From: Microbaculum marinum
Lineage (GTDB): Bacteria; Pseudomonadota; Alphaproteobacteria; Rhizobiales; Tepidamorphaceae
Reading direction: 5' to 3' (one strand)
Length of the DNA: 64,000 nucleotides
NCBI RefSeq assembly: GCF_042646165.1
Contig: NZ_JBHRTC010000009.1
A model generated the notes under the pieces. That model was not told the origin of the DNA and did not search any database. It saw only the letters and a list, made by a program, of their open reading frames with translations. The position numbers were made by a program, and so were the translations under genes. The stretch's first letter is position 1. Each line of letters begins with the position of its first letter. Below are positions 51,989 to 59,506 of the stretch, piece by piece.

Positions 51989-53041
51989 TCAGGCGTCGTT
52001 CAGCGCCCGCGCCACCTCGACGGCGAAATACGTGAGCACCCCGTCGGCCCCGGCGCGCTTGAACGCGGTGAGGGCCTCCGGCACGCACCGCTCCCGGTCG
52101 AGCCAGCCGCGCTCGAAGGCTGCGCACAGCATCGCGTACTCGCCCGACACCTGGTAGGCGTAGGTCGGCATCCCGAACGTCTGCTTCAGGCGGTGCAGGA
52201 TGTCGAGATAGGGCATGCCCGGCTTGACCATGATCATGTCGGCGCCCTCGGCGATGTCGGCCTCGGCCTCGCGGATCGCCTCGTCGGAATTGCCGTAGTC
52301 CATCTGGTAGGTGCGCTTGTCGCCCGACAGCGTCGCCGACGAGCCGACCGCGTCGCGGAACGGTCCGTAGAAGCCGGAGGCGTATTTCGCCGTGTAGGCC
52401 ATGATCTGCGTGTCGATCAGGCCCTCGGCCTCGAGCGCCTCGCGGATCGCGCCGACGCGGCCGTCCATCATGTCGGAGGGTGCGATGACGTCGCAGCCGG
52501 CGTTCGCCTGCACCAGCGCCTGGCGGACCAGCACCTCCACCGTCTCGTCGTTGAGGATGCGGCCGTTCTCCATCAGCCCGTCATGGCCGTGGCTGGTATA
52601 GGGATCGAGCGCCACGTCGGTGACGATGCCGATCTCCGGCACCCGGTCCTTCACCGCCCGGCAGGCCCTGCACACCAGGTTGTCGGCGTTGAGCGCCTCC
52701 GAGCCGGTCTCGTCGCGCAGCGAGGGGTCCGTGTAGGGAAACAGCGCCACCGCCGGGATGCCCAGCGACGCTGCCTCCTGGACCGCCTTCACCGCCTCGT
52801 CGACCGAGTGGCGCACCACGCCCGGCATCGATGCGACCGGCTCGCGGACTCCGGTGCCGCTGACGACGAAAAGCGGCCAGATCAGGTCGTCGACGCCAAG
52901 CAGGTTCTCGCGCACCAGCCGCCGGGCCCAGTCGGCGCGCCGGTTGCGCCGCGGGCGCACCGCGCGGTGCACGGCGGCGGGGCGGCTGCCCTGCGGCGGA
53001 CCGGCTCCGATGCTGCTCGCCTGCTCTTCGCGCTTGGCCAT
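51989..53041 (-). CDS. hemB: Delta-aminolevulinic acid dehydratase (porphobilinogen synthase)
   Basis: This 350-residue TIM-barrel enzyme joins two 5-aminolevulinate molecules in haem synthesis. The Schiff-base lysines are in MAYTAKYASGFYGPFRDA and MIMVKPGMPYLDI. The metal-site segment reads DVALDPYTSHGHDG, with Ala/Asp/Asp where zinc enzymes have Cys, so it is of the magnesium-dependent type. A basic N-terminal arm (RPRRNRRADWARRLVRE) is typical. ATG at 53041 has a TGGAG ribosome site; ATG at 53056 is an alternative. Confidence 0.95.
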   Translation of the reverse strand: MAKREEQASSIGAGPPQGSRPAAVHRAVRPRRNRRADWARRLVRENLLGVDDLIWPLFVVSGTGVREPVASMPGVVRHSVDEAVKAVQEAASLGIPAVALFPYTDPSLRDETGSEALNADNLVCRACRAVKDRVPEIGIVTDVALDPYTSHGHDGLMENGRILNDETVEVLVRQALVQANAGCDVIAPSDMMDGRVGAIREALEAEGLIDTQIMAYTAKYASGFYGPFRDAVGSSATLSGDKRTYQMDYGNSDEAIREAEADIAEGADMIMVKPGMPYLDILHRLKQTFGMPTYAYQVSGEYAMLCAAFERGWLDRERCVPEALTAFKRAGADGVLTYFAVEVARALNDA

Positions 53042-53249
53042 GTCAAACCACTCCATTGCGGCATGTCCGGGGACTGTTCTGGCCCCTCAGGCTAGCACGC
53101 GCGCGGCGGTCGCTCAAAATGCCCTGCCGCATGGCACACCCGCGCACATGCCCGTGCAGTTGACGGCTCCGGGGTGCCTGTTTATTCGATCCGGGCGGCG
53201 TCCGTGTCGACGTTCCGCGACGCATCACCGGGGGCATCGGGGAACCGCG

Positions 53250-54389
53250 ATGGACTTCTCCTTGAGCGAAGAGCAGGGCGCTATCCGGCAGATGGCCCGG
53301 GATTTCGCCGCTGCGGAACTGGCGCCCCACGCCGTCGAGTGGGACCGGGAGAAGCACTTCCCCGTCGACACGCTGCGCGCCGCCGCCGCGCTGGGCATGG
53401 GCGGCGTCTATGTGCGCGAGGACGTCGGCGGCTCCGGTCTGACGCGTCTCGATGCCGCACTGATCTTCGAGGCGCTGGCGACCGGCTGCCCGTCGATCTC
53501 CGCCTACATCTCGATCCACAACATGTCGGCCTGGATGATCGACGCGTTCGGCAACGACGAGCAGCGCGGCAGGTATCTGCCCGGGCTCTGCGCGATGGAC
53601 CAGCTTGCCAGCTACTGCCTGACCGAGCCGGGCTCCGGCTCGGATGCCGCCGCGCTCCGGACGAAGGCTGTGCGCGACGGCGACGACTATGTCCTCGACG
53701 GCCAGAAGCAGTTCATCTCCGGCGCCGGCTCGGGCGACGTCTACGTGGTCATGGTGCGCACCGGCGGCGACGGGCCGAAGGGCATTTCCACCCTGGTCGT
53801 GCCCGGCGACACGCCCGGCCTCAGGCTCGGCGCCAACGAGGTGAAGATGGGCTGGAACGCCCAGCCGACCCGCGCGGTGATTTTCGAGGGCGCGCGCGTG
53901 CCGGTGGCCAACCGCCTCGGCGAGGAGGGCGACGGCTTCAGGATCGCCATGGCCGGCCTCGACGGCGGCCGGCTCAACATCTGCGCCTGCTCGCTCGGCG
54001 GCGCCCAGTTCGCGCTCGACCAGACGGTTGCCTACATGCAGGACCGGCAGGCGTTCGGCGCGCCGCTCAGCCGCTTTCAGGCGCTGCAGTTCCGCGTCGC
54101 CGACATGGCGACCGAGCTCGAGGCCGCCCGCACCTTCCTGTGGCGCGCCGCCGCGGCGCTGGATGCAAAGGATCCCGACGCCACAAGGCTCTGCGCCATG
54201 GCCAAGCGGTTCGGTACCGATATCGGCTTCGAGGTCGCCAACCAGGCCCTGCAGCTGCACGGCGGCTACGGCTACCTGGCGGAATACGGGATCGAGAAGA
54301 TCGTCCGCGACCTGCGCGTCCACCAGATCCTGGAGGGCACAAACGAGATCATGCGCCTGATCGTGGCCCGGGAGATCTTCGGGCGGTGA
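53250..54389 (+). CDS. Acyl-CoA dehydrogenase, isobutyryl-CoA dehydrogenase-like
   Basis: This 379-residue flavoenzyme has the acyl-CoA dehydrogenase signatures CLTEPGSGSDAAALRT and QALQLHGGYGYLAEYGIEKIVRD. The catalytic base is Glu in LEGTNEIMRL. Its Asn-rich ISIHNMSAWMIDAFG stretch resembles isobutyryl-CoA dehydrogenases of valine degradation. The next genes encode a 3-hydroxyisobutyryl-CoA hydrolase and 3-hydroxyisobutyrate dehydrogenase, supporting that role. ATG at 53250 begins MDFSLSEEQ, the standard start. Confidence 0.88.
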   Translation: MDFSLSEEQGAIRQMARDFAAAELAPHAVEWDREKHFPVDTLRAAAALGMGGVYVREDVGGSGLTRLDAALIFEALATGCPSISAYISIHNMSAWMIDAFGNDEQRGRYLPGLCAMDQLASYCLTEPGSGSDAAALRTKAVRDGDDYVLDGQKQFISGAGSGDVYVVMVRTGGDGPKGISTLVVPGDTPGLRLGANEVKMGWNAQPTRAVIFEGARVPVANRLGEEGDGFRIAMAGLDGGRLNICACSLGGAQFALDQTVAYMQDRQAFGAPLSRFQALQFRVADMATELEAARTFLWRAAAALDAKDPDATRLCAMAKRFGTDIGFEVANQALQLHGGYGYLAEYGIEKIVRDLRVHQILEGTNEIMRLIVAREIFGR

Positions 54390-54418
54390 GGGCGACGAGG
54401 ACAGACCAGTCCATCCAA

Positions 54419-54520
54419 CGTCATCCCGGCCAGGCGCAGCGCAAGCCGGGATCGCCACGGACCGCAGCGCCTGCGTTTCCGGCGATCCCGCATCGTCGCT
54501 GCGCGCCGTCCGGGATGACG
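54419..54520. repeat. 102-bp intergenic inverted repeat, copy 2
   Basis: This element starts CGTCATCCCGG and ends CCGGGATGACG, as at 571-675, with internal CCGGGATCGCC and GGCGATCCCG arms. It lies in the 166-bp gap between two valine-pathway genes. The two copies share ends and internal stems but differ in loops, as expected for an old dispersed family. Confidence 0.82.
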
Positions 54521-54555
54521 TATGAGAAGACGGTCTCTCGCTTGGCGTCGGCAGC

Positions 54556-55620
54556 ATGACCGACGCACCCGAAATCCTGTTCGACAAGCGCGGCCGGGCC
54601 GGCTTCGTCACGCTGAACCGGCCGAAGGCGCTGAACGCCCTGACGCTCGGCATGGTGCGGGCGCTGCACCCGAAACTGATCGAATGGGCAGACGACCCGG
54701 ACGTCGGCCACGTGGTCATCGCCGGGGCAGGCGAGAAGGCCTTCTGCGCCGGCGGCGACATCCGCCAGCTCTACGACTGGGGCAAGGCGGGCGATCCCAT
54801 GGCCCTGACCTTCTATCGCGAGGAATACCGCCTCAACACCTTCATCAAGCGCTATCCCAAGCCGTACGTGGCGCTGATCGACGGCATCGTCATGGGCGGC
54901 GGGGTCGGCGTCTCGGTGCACGGCAGTCGCCGGGTCGCCGGCGGCCGGACCATGTTCGCCATGCCGGAGACCGGCATCGGCCTGTTCCCCGACGTCGGCG
55001 GCACGTATTTGCTGCCGCGCCTGCCGGGCAGGACCGGCACCTGGCTGGCGCTGACCGGCGCGCGGCTCGGCCAGGCGGATGCGGTCGATACCGGTGTCGC
55101 GACCCACGCGGTTGCGTCGGATCGCTTCGCCGCCCTCGCCGAAGCCCTGTGCGAAACCAGTGACTTGGACTCAACCCTTGAATCATTTTCGCAGCCGGCG
55201 GCCGGGGCGACCGTCCCGGGCCTGCGCGAGGTGATCGACCGCTGTTTCGCCGCAAACACGGTGGAAGAGGTGCTGGCGGCGCTGGACGCAGAGACCGGCG
55301 CGCACGCCGAATGGGCGGCCAGGCAGGCTTCGGTCATCCGTGGCAAGTCGCCGACGAGCCTGAAGATCGCGCTGCGGCAGATGCGCGAGGGCGCCGCGGC
55401 CGATTTCGAGGAGTGCATGAGGATCGAGTTCCGGATCGTCGACCGGGTGCTGCGGGGGCACGACTTTTTCGAGGGCGTCCGTGCGGTGATCGTCGACAAG
55501 GACAACGCGCCGGCCTGGCGCCCCGGCAGGCTCGACGAGGTCTCCGATGCCGACGTCGATGCGTTCTTCGCCCCGCTCGGCCCCGGCGAACTCGATCTCG
55601 ACGATACGGGCCGCGTCTAG
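54556..55620 (+). CDS. 3-hydroxyisobutyryl-CoA hydrolase (enoyl-CoA hydratase superfamily)
   Basis: This 354-residue crotonase-fold protein is long for an enoyl-CoA hydratase, as expected for HIBYL-CoA hydrolases. Motifs are AFCAGGDIRQLYDWG, DGIVMGGGVGVSVHGSRR and FAMPETGIGLFPDVGGTYLLPRL (catalytic Glu/Asp pair). It releases 3-hydroxyisobutyrate from its CoA ester in valine degradation. A DUF6163-type gene starts directly after its stop. Confidence 0.9.
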   Translation: MTDAPEILFDKRGRAGFVTLNRPKALNALTLGMVRALHPKLIEWADDPDVGHVVIAGAGEKAFCAGGDIRQLYDWGKAGDPMALTFYREEYRLNTFIKRYPKPYVALIDGIVMGGGVGVSVHGSRRVAGGRTMFAMPETGIGLFPDVGGTYLLPRLPGRTGTWLALTGARLGQADAVDTGVATHAVASDRFAALAEALCETSDLDSTLESFSQPAAGATVPGLREVIDRCFAANTVEEVLAALDAETGAHAEWAARQASVIRGKSPTSLKIALRQMREGAAADFEECMRIEFRIVDRVLRGHDFFEGVRAVIVDKDNAPAWRPGRLDEVSDADVDAFFAPLGPGELDLDDTGRV

Positions 55621-56040
55621 ATGCCCCTCCAGTTCGCCAAGAGCGCCCCGCTCGCCCCGACGATCCTGCTCTGGTACCTGCGCTCGCTGGCGGTGTTCTA
55701 CTTCGCCGCCGGCCTGCTGCACTGGTCGCGGATCATCGGCGTCCTCGGCCCGGGCTTCGAAACGATGCCCGTGCACATGCAGATCGCGACCGTCTACTTC
55801 GCGCTGCTGCAGGTCGTCGCCTCGGTCGGGCTGTGGTGCGGGGCGGCCTGGGGGGTCGCCGCGTGGCTGTTCTGCGCGGTGGCGGAACTGGTCATGCACC
55901 TCGGCTTTTCCGACCTGTTCGGCTCCGCCTGGCTGACGGTGCTGTTCCACTTCGTGACGATCTTCGTCTATGTCGGACTGGCCTGGTGGACGGGAACGCC
56001 GGAGAATACCGGCGAGATACTGCGGCTGCCGGAGGAGTAG
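55621..56040 (+). CDS. Small membrane protein, DUF6163-like
   Basis: This 139-residue protein has about four hydrophobic spans (LLWYLRSLAVFYFAAGLLHW, VYFALLQVVASVGLWCGA, WGVAAWLFCAVAELVMHL, LTVLFHFVTIFVYVGLAWW). I recall similar proteins in the Hyphomicrobiales being named DUF6163; function is unknown. The ATG abuts the stop of the previous gene with no gap, and mmsB follows by 47 bp, so it is embedded in the valine operon. Confidence 0.7.
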   Translation: MPLQFAKSAPLAPTILLWYLRSLAVFYFAAGLLHWSRIIGVLGPGFETMPVHMQIATVYFALLQVVASVGLWCGAAWGVAAWLFCAVAELVMHLGFSDLFGSAWLTVLFHFVTIFVYVGLAWWTGTPENTGEILRLPEE

Positions 56041-56087
56041 CGTCCGCAGCAATTTCTGGGCGGGCGCGTCATTCGAGGGAGGATGTG

Positions 56088-56978
56088 ATGGCACGGATCG
56101 GTTTCGTCGGACTGGGCAATATGGGCGGGCCGATGGCCGCCAATCTCGTCAAGGCGGGTCACGAGGTGCGCGGCTTCGACCTGTCGGATGCCGCTAAGGC
56201 CAGGCTGACGGAAGCGGGCGGCACGGTGTGCGCGTCCGCCGCCGAGACCGTCGCCGGGGCCGACGTCGTCGTCACCATGCTGCCGGCCGGGCGACATGTC
56301 GAGGCGGTCTACACGGGGGAGGGCGGCCTGATCGCCGCCGCCGCGACCGGAACCCTGTTCATCGATTCCTCCACCATCGACGTCGCCACGGCCCGCAGGG
56401 TCGCCGCTGCGGCCGACGAGGCCGGCATGGCCATGGTCGACGCCCCTGTCTCCGGCGGCGTCGGCGGCGCCCAGGCCGGCACGCTCACCTTCATGGTCGG
56501 CGGCAGCGAGGCCGCCTTCGAGGAGGCGAAGCCGTATCTGGACGTCATGGGCAAGACGATCGTCCACGCCGGCGGACCCGGCAACGGCCAGGCCGCCAAG
56601 ATCTGCAACAACATGATCCTGGGCATCTCGATGATCGGGGTGTCGGAAGCTTTCGTGCTCGCCGAAAAGCTCGGGCTCGACCACCAGAAGCTGTTCGACA
56701 TCTCGTCTACGGCGTCGGGCCAATGCTGGTCGCTGACCACCTATTGCCCGGTGCCCGGCCCGGTGCCGACCTCGCCGGCAAACCGCGACTATCAGGCCGG
56801 CTTCACCGCCGCGATGATGCTGAAGGACCTCAAGCTCGCGCAGGACGCTGCCAACGCATCCGGGGCCGCAACGCCGCTCGGCGCGGAAGCTGCCCAGATC
56901 TATTCCCTGTTCGACGGCGCCGGGAATGGCGAGGTCGACTTCTCCGGGATCATCCGTTTCTTGAGGGGGACAGGGTAA
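56088..56978 (+). CDS. mmsB: 3-hydroxyisobutyrate dehydrogenase
   Basis: This 296-residue beta-hydroxyacid dehydrogenase has the NAD-binding N-terminus IGFVGLGNMGGPMAANLVKAGH and substrate motif DAPVSGGVGGAQAGTLTFMVGG. The catalytic Lys171 is in GNGQAAKICNNM. TASGQCWSLTTYCPVPGPVPTSPANRDY is a typical MmsB segment. It oxidises 3-hydroxyisobutyrate to methylmalonate semialdehyde. GAGGGAGG precedes ATG at 56088. The next pathway enzyme, MmsA, is not in the window. Confidence 0.93.
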   Translation: MARIGFVGLGNMGGPMAANLVKAGHEVRGFDLSDAAKARLTEAGGTVCASAAETVAGADVVVTMLPAGRHVEAVYTGEGGLIAAAATGTLFIDSSTIDVATARRVAAAADEAGMAMVDAPVSGGVGGAQAGTLTFMVGGSEAAFEEAKPYLDVMGKTIVHAGGPGNGQAAKICNNMILGISMIGVSEAFVLAEKLGLDHQKLFDISSTASGQCWSLTTYCPVPGPVPTSPANRDYQAGFTAAMMLKDLKLAQDAANASGAATPLGAEAAQIYSLFDGAGNGEVDFSGIIRFLRGTG

Positions 56979-57008
56979 ACCAATCGGAAACTTCGCTTTT
57001 CTGGAAAA

Positions 57009-57025
57009 TTAAGACTGACTCTTAA
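57009..57025. promoter_or_regulatory. Inverted repeat upstream of the LdtR-type regulator
   Basis: TTAAGACTGACTCTTAA has perfect TTAAGA/TCTTAA arms with a 5-bp spacer, about 75 bp upstream of the regulator start. A third related half-site (CTCTTAG) follows. The layout suits MarR-type autoregulation. Confidence 0.55.
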
Positions 57026-57098
57026 GTTGCTCTTAGGTCGCTCCGACTAGCCTGTGCGCCAAGTGGGGAACACCACAGACGAATACGAGGCAGTCAGG

Positions 57099-57623
57099 AT
57101 GAACGCAGCAGTCGCCACACAGGACATCGCCCGGAGCACCGACCGCAACTACGTCGGCGAGGAAGCCCTCAAGCCGAAATACCTTGAGGCTCTGACGCTG
57201 GTCGAGCGTCTGCACCGGCGCCTTCTCGACGTGGTCAAGGACGAGTTCGACCGGGAGGGCCGCACCGACGTGAACAGCATCCAGGCGATGCTTCTCTACA
57301 ACATCGGCGGCTCGGAACTGACGGCGGGCGAGTTGCGCAGCCGCGGCTATTACCTCGGCTCCAACGTCTCCTACAACCTCAAGAAGCTGGTCGAGGGCGG
57401 CTATGTCCATCACCAGCGCTCGACCGTCGACCGCCGCTCGGTCCGCATCAGCCTGACCGACAAGGGCCGCGCCGTGCACCGGATCATCTCGGATCTGTAC
57501 GAACGACACCTCCGGTCGATCGAGAAGGTCGGCGGGCTGGGCGAAACCGATTTCGACAGCCTGAACCGCTCGCTGCAGAAGCTGGAGCGCTTCTGGACCG
57601 ACCAGATCCTCTACAGGCTCTGA
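57099..57623 (+). CDS. ldtR: MarR/winged-helix regulator, LdtR-like
   Basis: This 174-residue protein has a winged helix (VNSIQAMLLYNIGGSELTAGELRSRGYYLGSNVSYNLKKLVEGGYVHHQRS in pieces) and a helical C-terminus. The sequence resembles LdtR, which in Liberibacter and Sinorhizobium controls an L,D-transpeptidase gene and osmotic tolerance. An L,D-transpeptidase gene lies about 1.9 kb downstream. ATG at 57099 follows GAGGCAGTCAGG; GTG at 57054 is an alternative. Confidence 0.82.
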   Translation: MNAAVATQDIARSTDRNYVGEEALKPKYLEALTLVERLHRRLLDVVKDEFDREGRTDVNSIQAMLLYNIGGSELTAGELRSRGYYLGSNVSYNLKKLVEGGYVHHQRSTVDRRSVRISLTDKGRAVHRIISDLYERHLRSIEKVGGLGETDFDSLNRSLQKLERFWTDQILYRL

Positions 57624-57693
57624 ACGCACCACCCGGAGGCGCGGGCGGATGGAGTAGCTGCCGGCGAAACGGTCCAGCCGCGCCCCGGCCGCA

Positions 57694-58476
57694 TCAGGCG
57701 GTCGGAACGGTGCCGCCGTCTATCACATGTTCGGTGCCGGTGATGGCGGACGCCCGCTGGGATGCCAGGAAGGCGACCAGGTCGGCGACCTCGCCGGGTC
57801 GTGCCGGCCGGCCAAGCGGAATCCCGCCCAGCGAATTCATGATGATGTTCCTGCCGCCCTCGTAGTCGGTGCCCGCCTCCTTCGCGAGCCGCTCCGCGAG
57901 CGCCACCGCGGCGTCCGTCTCGATCCAGCCCGGCGACACCCGGACCACCCTGATCCCCTTGGGCGTCACTTCCTTCGACAGGCTCTTGCTGTAGGTCGAG
58001 AGCGCCGCCTTTGCCGCTGCGTATGCGGTGGTCGAGTCGGGCAGCGGCAGTTCGTGCTGGATCGACGTCACGTGGATGATGACGCCCGATCCCTGCGCGA
58101 TCATGGAGGGCAGGAGCGCCCGGTCGAGCCGGACGGCCGGCATGAGGTTTTGGTCGAATTCCTTCCGCCATTCGTCATCGGTCAATGCTGCGAAGCCGCC
58201 CGCCGGCGCGCTTGATCCGCCGAGGACGTTGACGAGGATGTCGATGCCACCGAACCTCTCCAGCACTTCGCCTGCGACCTTTGCGCAACCGTCCGGCGTC
58301 ATCAGGTCGGCGGCGATGTAATAGACCCGCCCGTTCGCATCCCCGTTCACCGTTCTGGCGGTTGCCGCCACGCGTGCGCCGGAGGCAGCCAGGGCCTCGA
58401 CGACCGCCGCTCCCAGGCCCTTCGTGCCGCCGGTGACCAGGGCCCGCCGGTCCTGGAGGCCGAGGTCGAAGCTCAC
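57694..58476 (-). CDS. Short-chain dehydrogenase/reductase
   Basis: This 260-residue SDR has the NAD(P)-binding TGGTKGLG, the catalytic Tyr/Lys in TTAYAAAKAALSTYS (YxxxK), Ser in HVTSIQH and the tail GTEHVIDGGTVPTA. GTG at 58476 is the start: it follows GGAGATCGTCCA and overlaps the previous gene's stop (GTGA). Substrate unknown. It is paired with an NTF2-like gene and divergent from an HxlR regulator. Confidence 0.9.
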   Translation of the reverse strand: MSFDLGLQDRRALVTGGTKGLGAAVVEALAASGARVAATARTVNGDANGRVYYIAADLMTPDGCAKVAGEVLERFGGIDILVNVLGGSSAPAGGFAALTDDEWRKEFDQNLMPAVRLDRALLPSMIAQGSGVIIHVTSIQHELPLPDSTTAYAAAKAALSTYSKSLSKEVTPKGIRVVRVSPGWIETDAAVALAERLAKEAGTDYEGGRNIIMNSLGGIPLGRPARPGEVADLVAFLASQRASAITGTEHVIDGGTVPTA

Positions 58477-58799
58477 TGGACGATCTCCAGCCGGGCGATT
58501 TCGGTGCCGGCAAGGGTGAAGGCATAGCGCAGGTCGACCGGACTCCCCGGAAAGTTTCCGGTTACGCGCGCCGTGACGAGGACCGTCTCGCCCCGCTCGT
58601 CGACGGCGACGGGCTCGCTCTTGTAGTCGTACTTTGCCGACGCCTGGGTCTTCCAGCGGGCGATCGCCGCGCGTCCCCGGTACGTTTCCTTTTCGTCGAT
58701 CACCACGCCATCGGAGGCGAAGCATTCGGCGACCGTCGCGCCGTCCGTCCCGTCAGCCGCGAAGTAGCTGGCAATGGGTGTGGGCAGTGAAAGGGACAT
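58473..58799 (-). CDS. NTF2-like (SnoaL) domain protein
   Basis: This 108-residue cone-fold protein has IASYFAADGTDGATVAECFASDGVVIDEKETYRGRAAIARWK in pieces, typical of the NTF2/SnoaL superfamily, then RYAFTLAGTEIARLEI. Such proteins are small isomerases, cyclases or binding proteins. GCAGGGAGAACACGG precedes ATG at 58799. It overlaps the SDR gene by 4 bp. Confidence 0.82.
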   Translation of the reverse strand: MSLSLPTPIASYFAADGTDGATVAECFASDGVVIDEKETYRGRAAIARWKTQASAKYDYKSEPVAVDERGETVLVTARVTGNFPGSPVDLRYAFTLAGTEIARLEIVQ

Positions 58800-58869
58800 C
58801 CGTGTTCTCCCTGCTTTGAGCTTGTCGGCCAGCAGAAAATGGCCTAACCAGCCAAAACCGCAAGAACGC

Positions 58870-58899
58870 ACGAAAAAGTAAGGTACTTACGAAAAAGTA
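58870..58899. promoter_or_regulatory. HxlR operator overlapping the start codon
   Basis: ACGAAAAAGTA occurs twice, at 58870-58880 and 58889-58899. Between them GTAAGGTACTTAC (58878-58890) is a perfect palindrome with 5-bp arms around GTA; AGTA-N3-TACT resembles HxlR-family sites. The second repeat runs into the ATG, and no Shine-Dalgarno is visible, so the hxlR-like mRNA may be leaderless. Confidence 0.6.
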
Positions 58900-59270
58900 T
58901 GTCTCAGGATTATACGCGGCAGACCGCAGCAGAAGGTGTCGAGAACGCCCTCAAGCTGCTGGAGGGACGGTGGAAGCTGGTGATCCTGTTCCACCTGTTT
59001 GGCGGGCAGGTCCTGCGTTTCTCGGAGCTCGAGCGGGCAATCCCGGCGATCTCCCAGAAGATGCTGATCCAGCAGCTTCGCCAGATGGAGCAGGACGGGA
59101 TCGTCCGGCGCATCATTCATCATCAGGTGCCACCGAAGGTCGAATACTGCCTGACCGACTGGGGGCAGGCCCTGTGTCCGGCGCTGGACGCGCTGCTCGC
59201 CTGGGCGTCCCAGCGCGATGAGCATGACGATGACGAGCGGATCGCGCCGGAGCTGGCCGAACCGTCTTGA
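58899..59270 (+). CDS. HxlR family transcriptional regulator
   Basis: This 123-residue winged-helix regulator has the family core ALKLLEGRWKLVILFHLFGGQVLRFSELERAIPAISQKML in pieces, then RIIHHQVPPKVEYCLTDWGQAL. HxlR proteins respond to aldehydes or electrophiles, often through a Cys; one is present in YCLTD. It is divergent from the NTF2/SDR pair, its probable target. The ATG sits in the operator. Confidence 0.9.
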   Translation: MSQDYTRQTAAEGVENALKLLEGRWKLVILFHLFGGQVLRFSELERAIPAISQKMLIQQLRQMEQDGIVRRIIHHQVPPKVEYCLTDWGQALCPALDALLAWASQRDEHDDDERIAPELAEPS

Positions 59271-59506
59271 ACACGCCTCGCGCCCTGACGACCGGACGGC
59301 CGGGTGTATTATTCGAGTGCCGACCGGCAGTCGACGCCGTTTTACGTCAACAAACCTGCGTGACCGCCATGTTGCCGCCATGAAGGGTTGTTGTTCGTTA
59401 ACTGTCGAGATGGTACAGACCACAACGTAATGTCTTGTCTGGCGCGGCAGCGCGCCTTCAGTGCGGCAAGCGATGGACCCGGCGGATTTCGCGAGCGCGG
59501 GTACGG

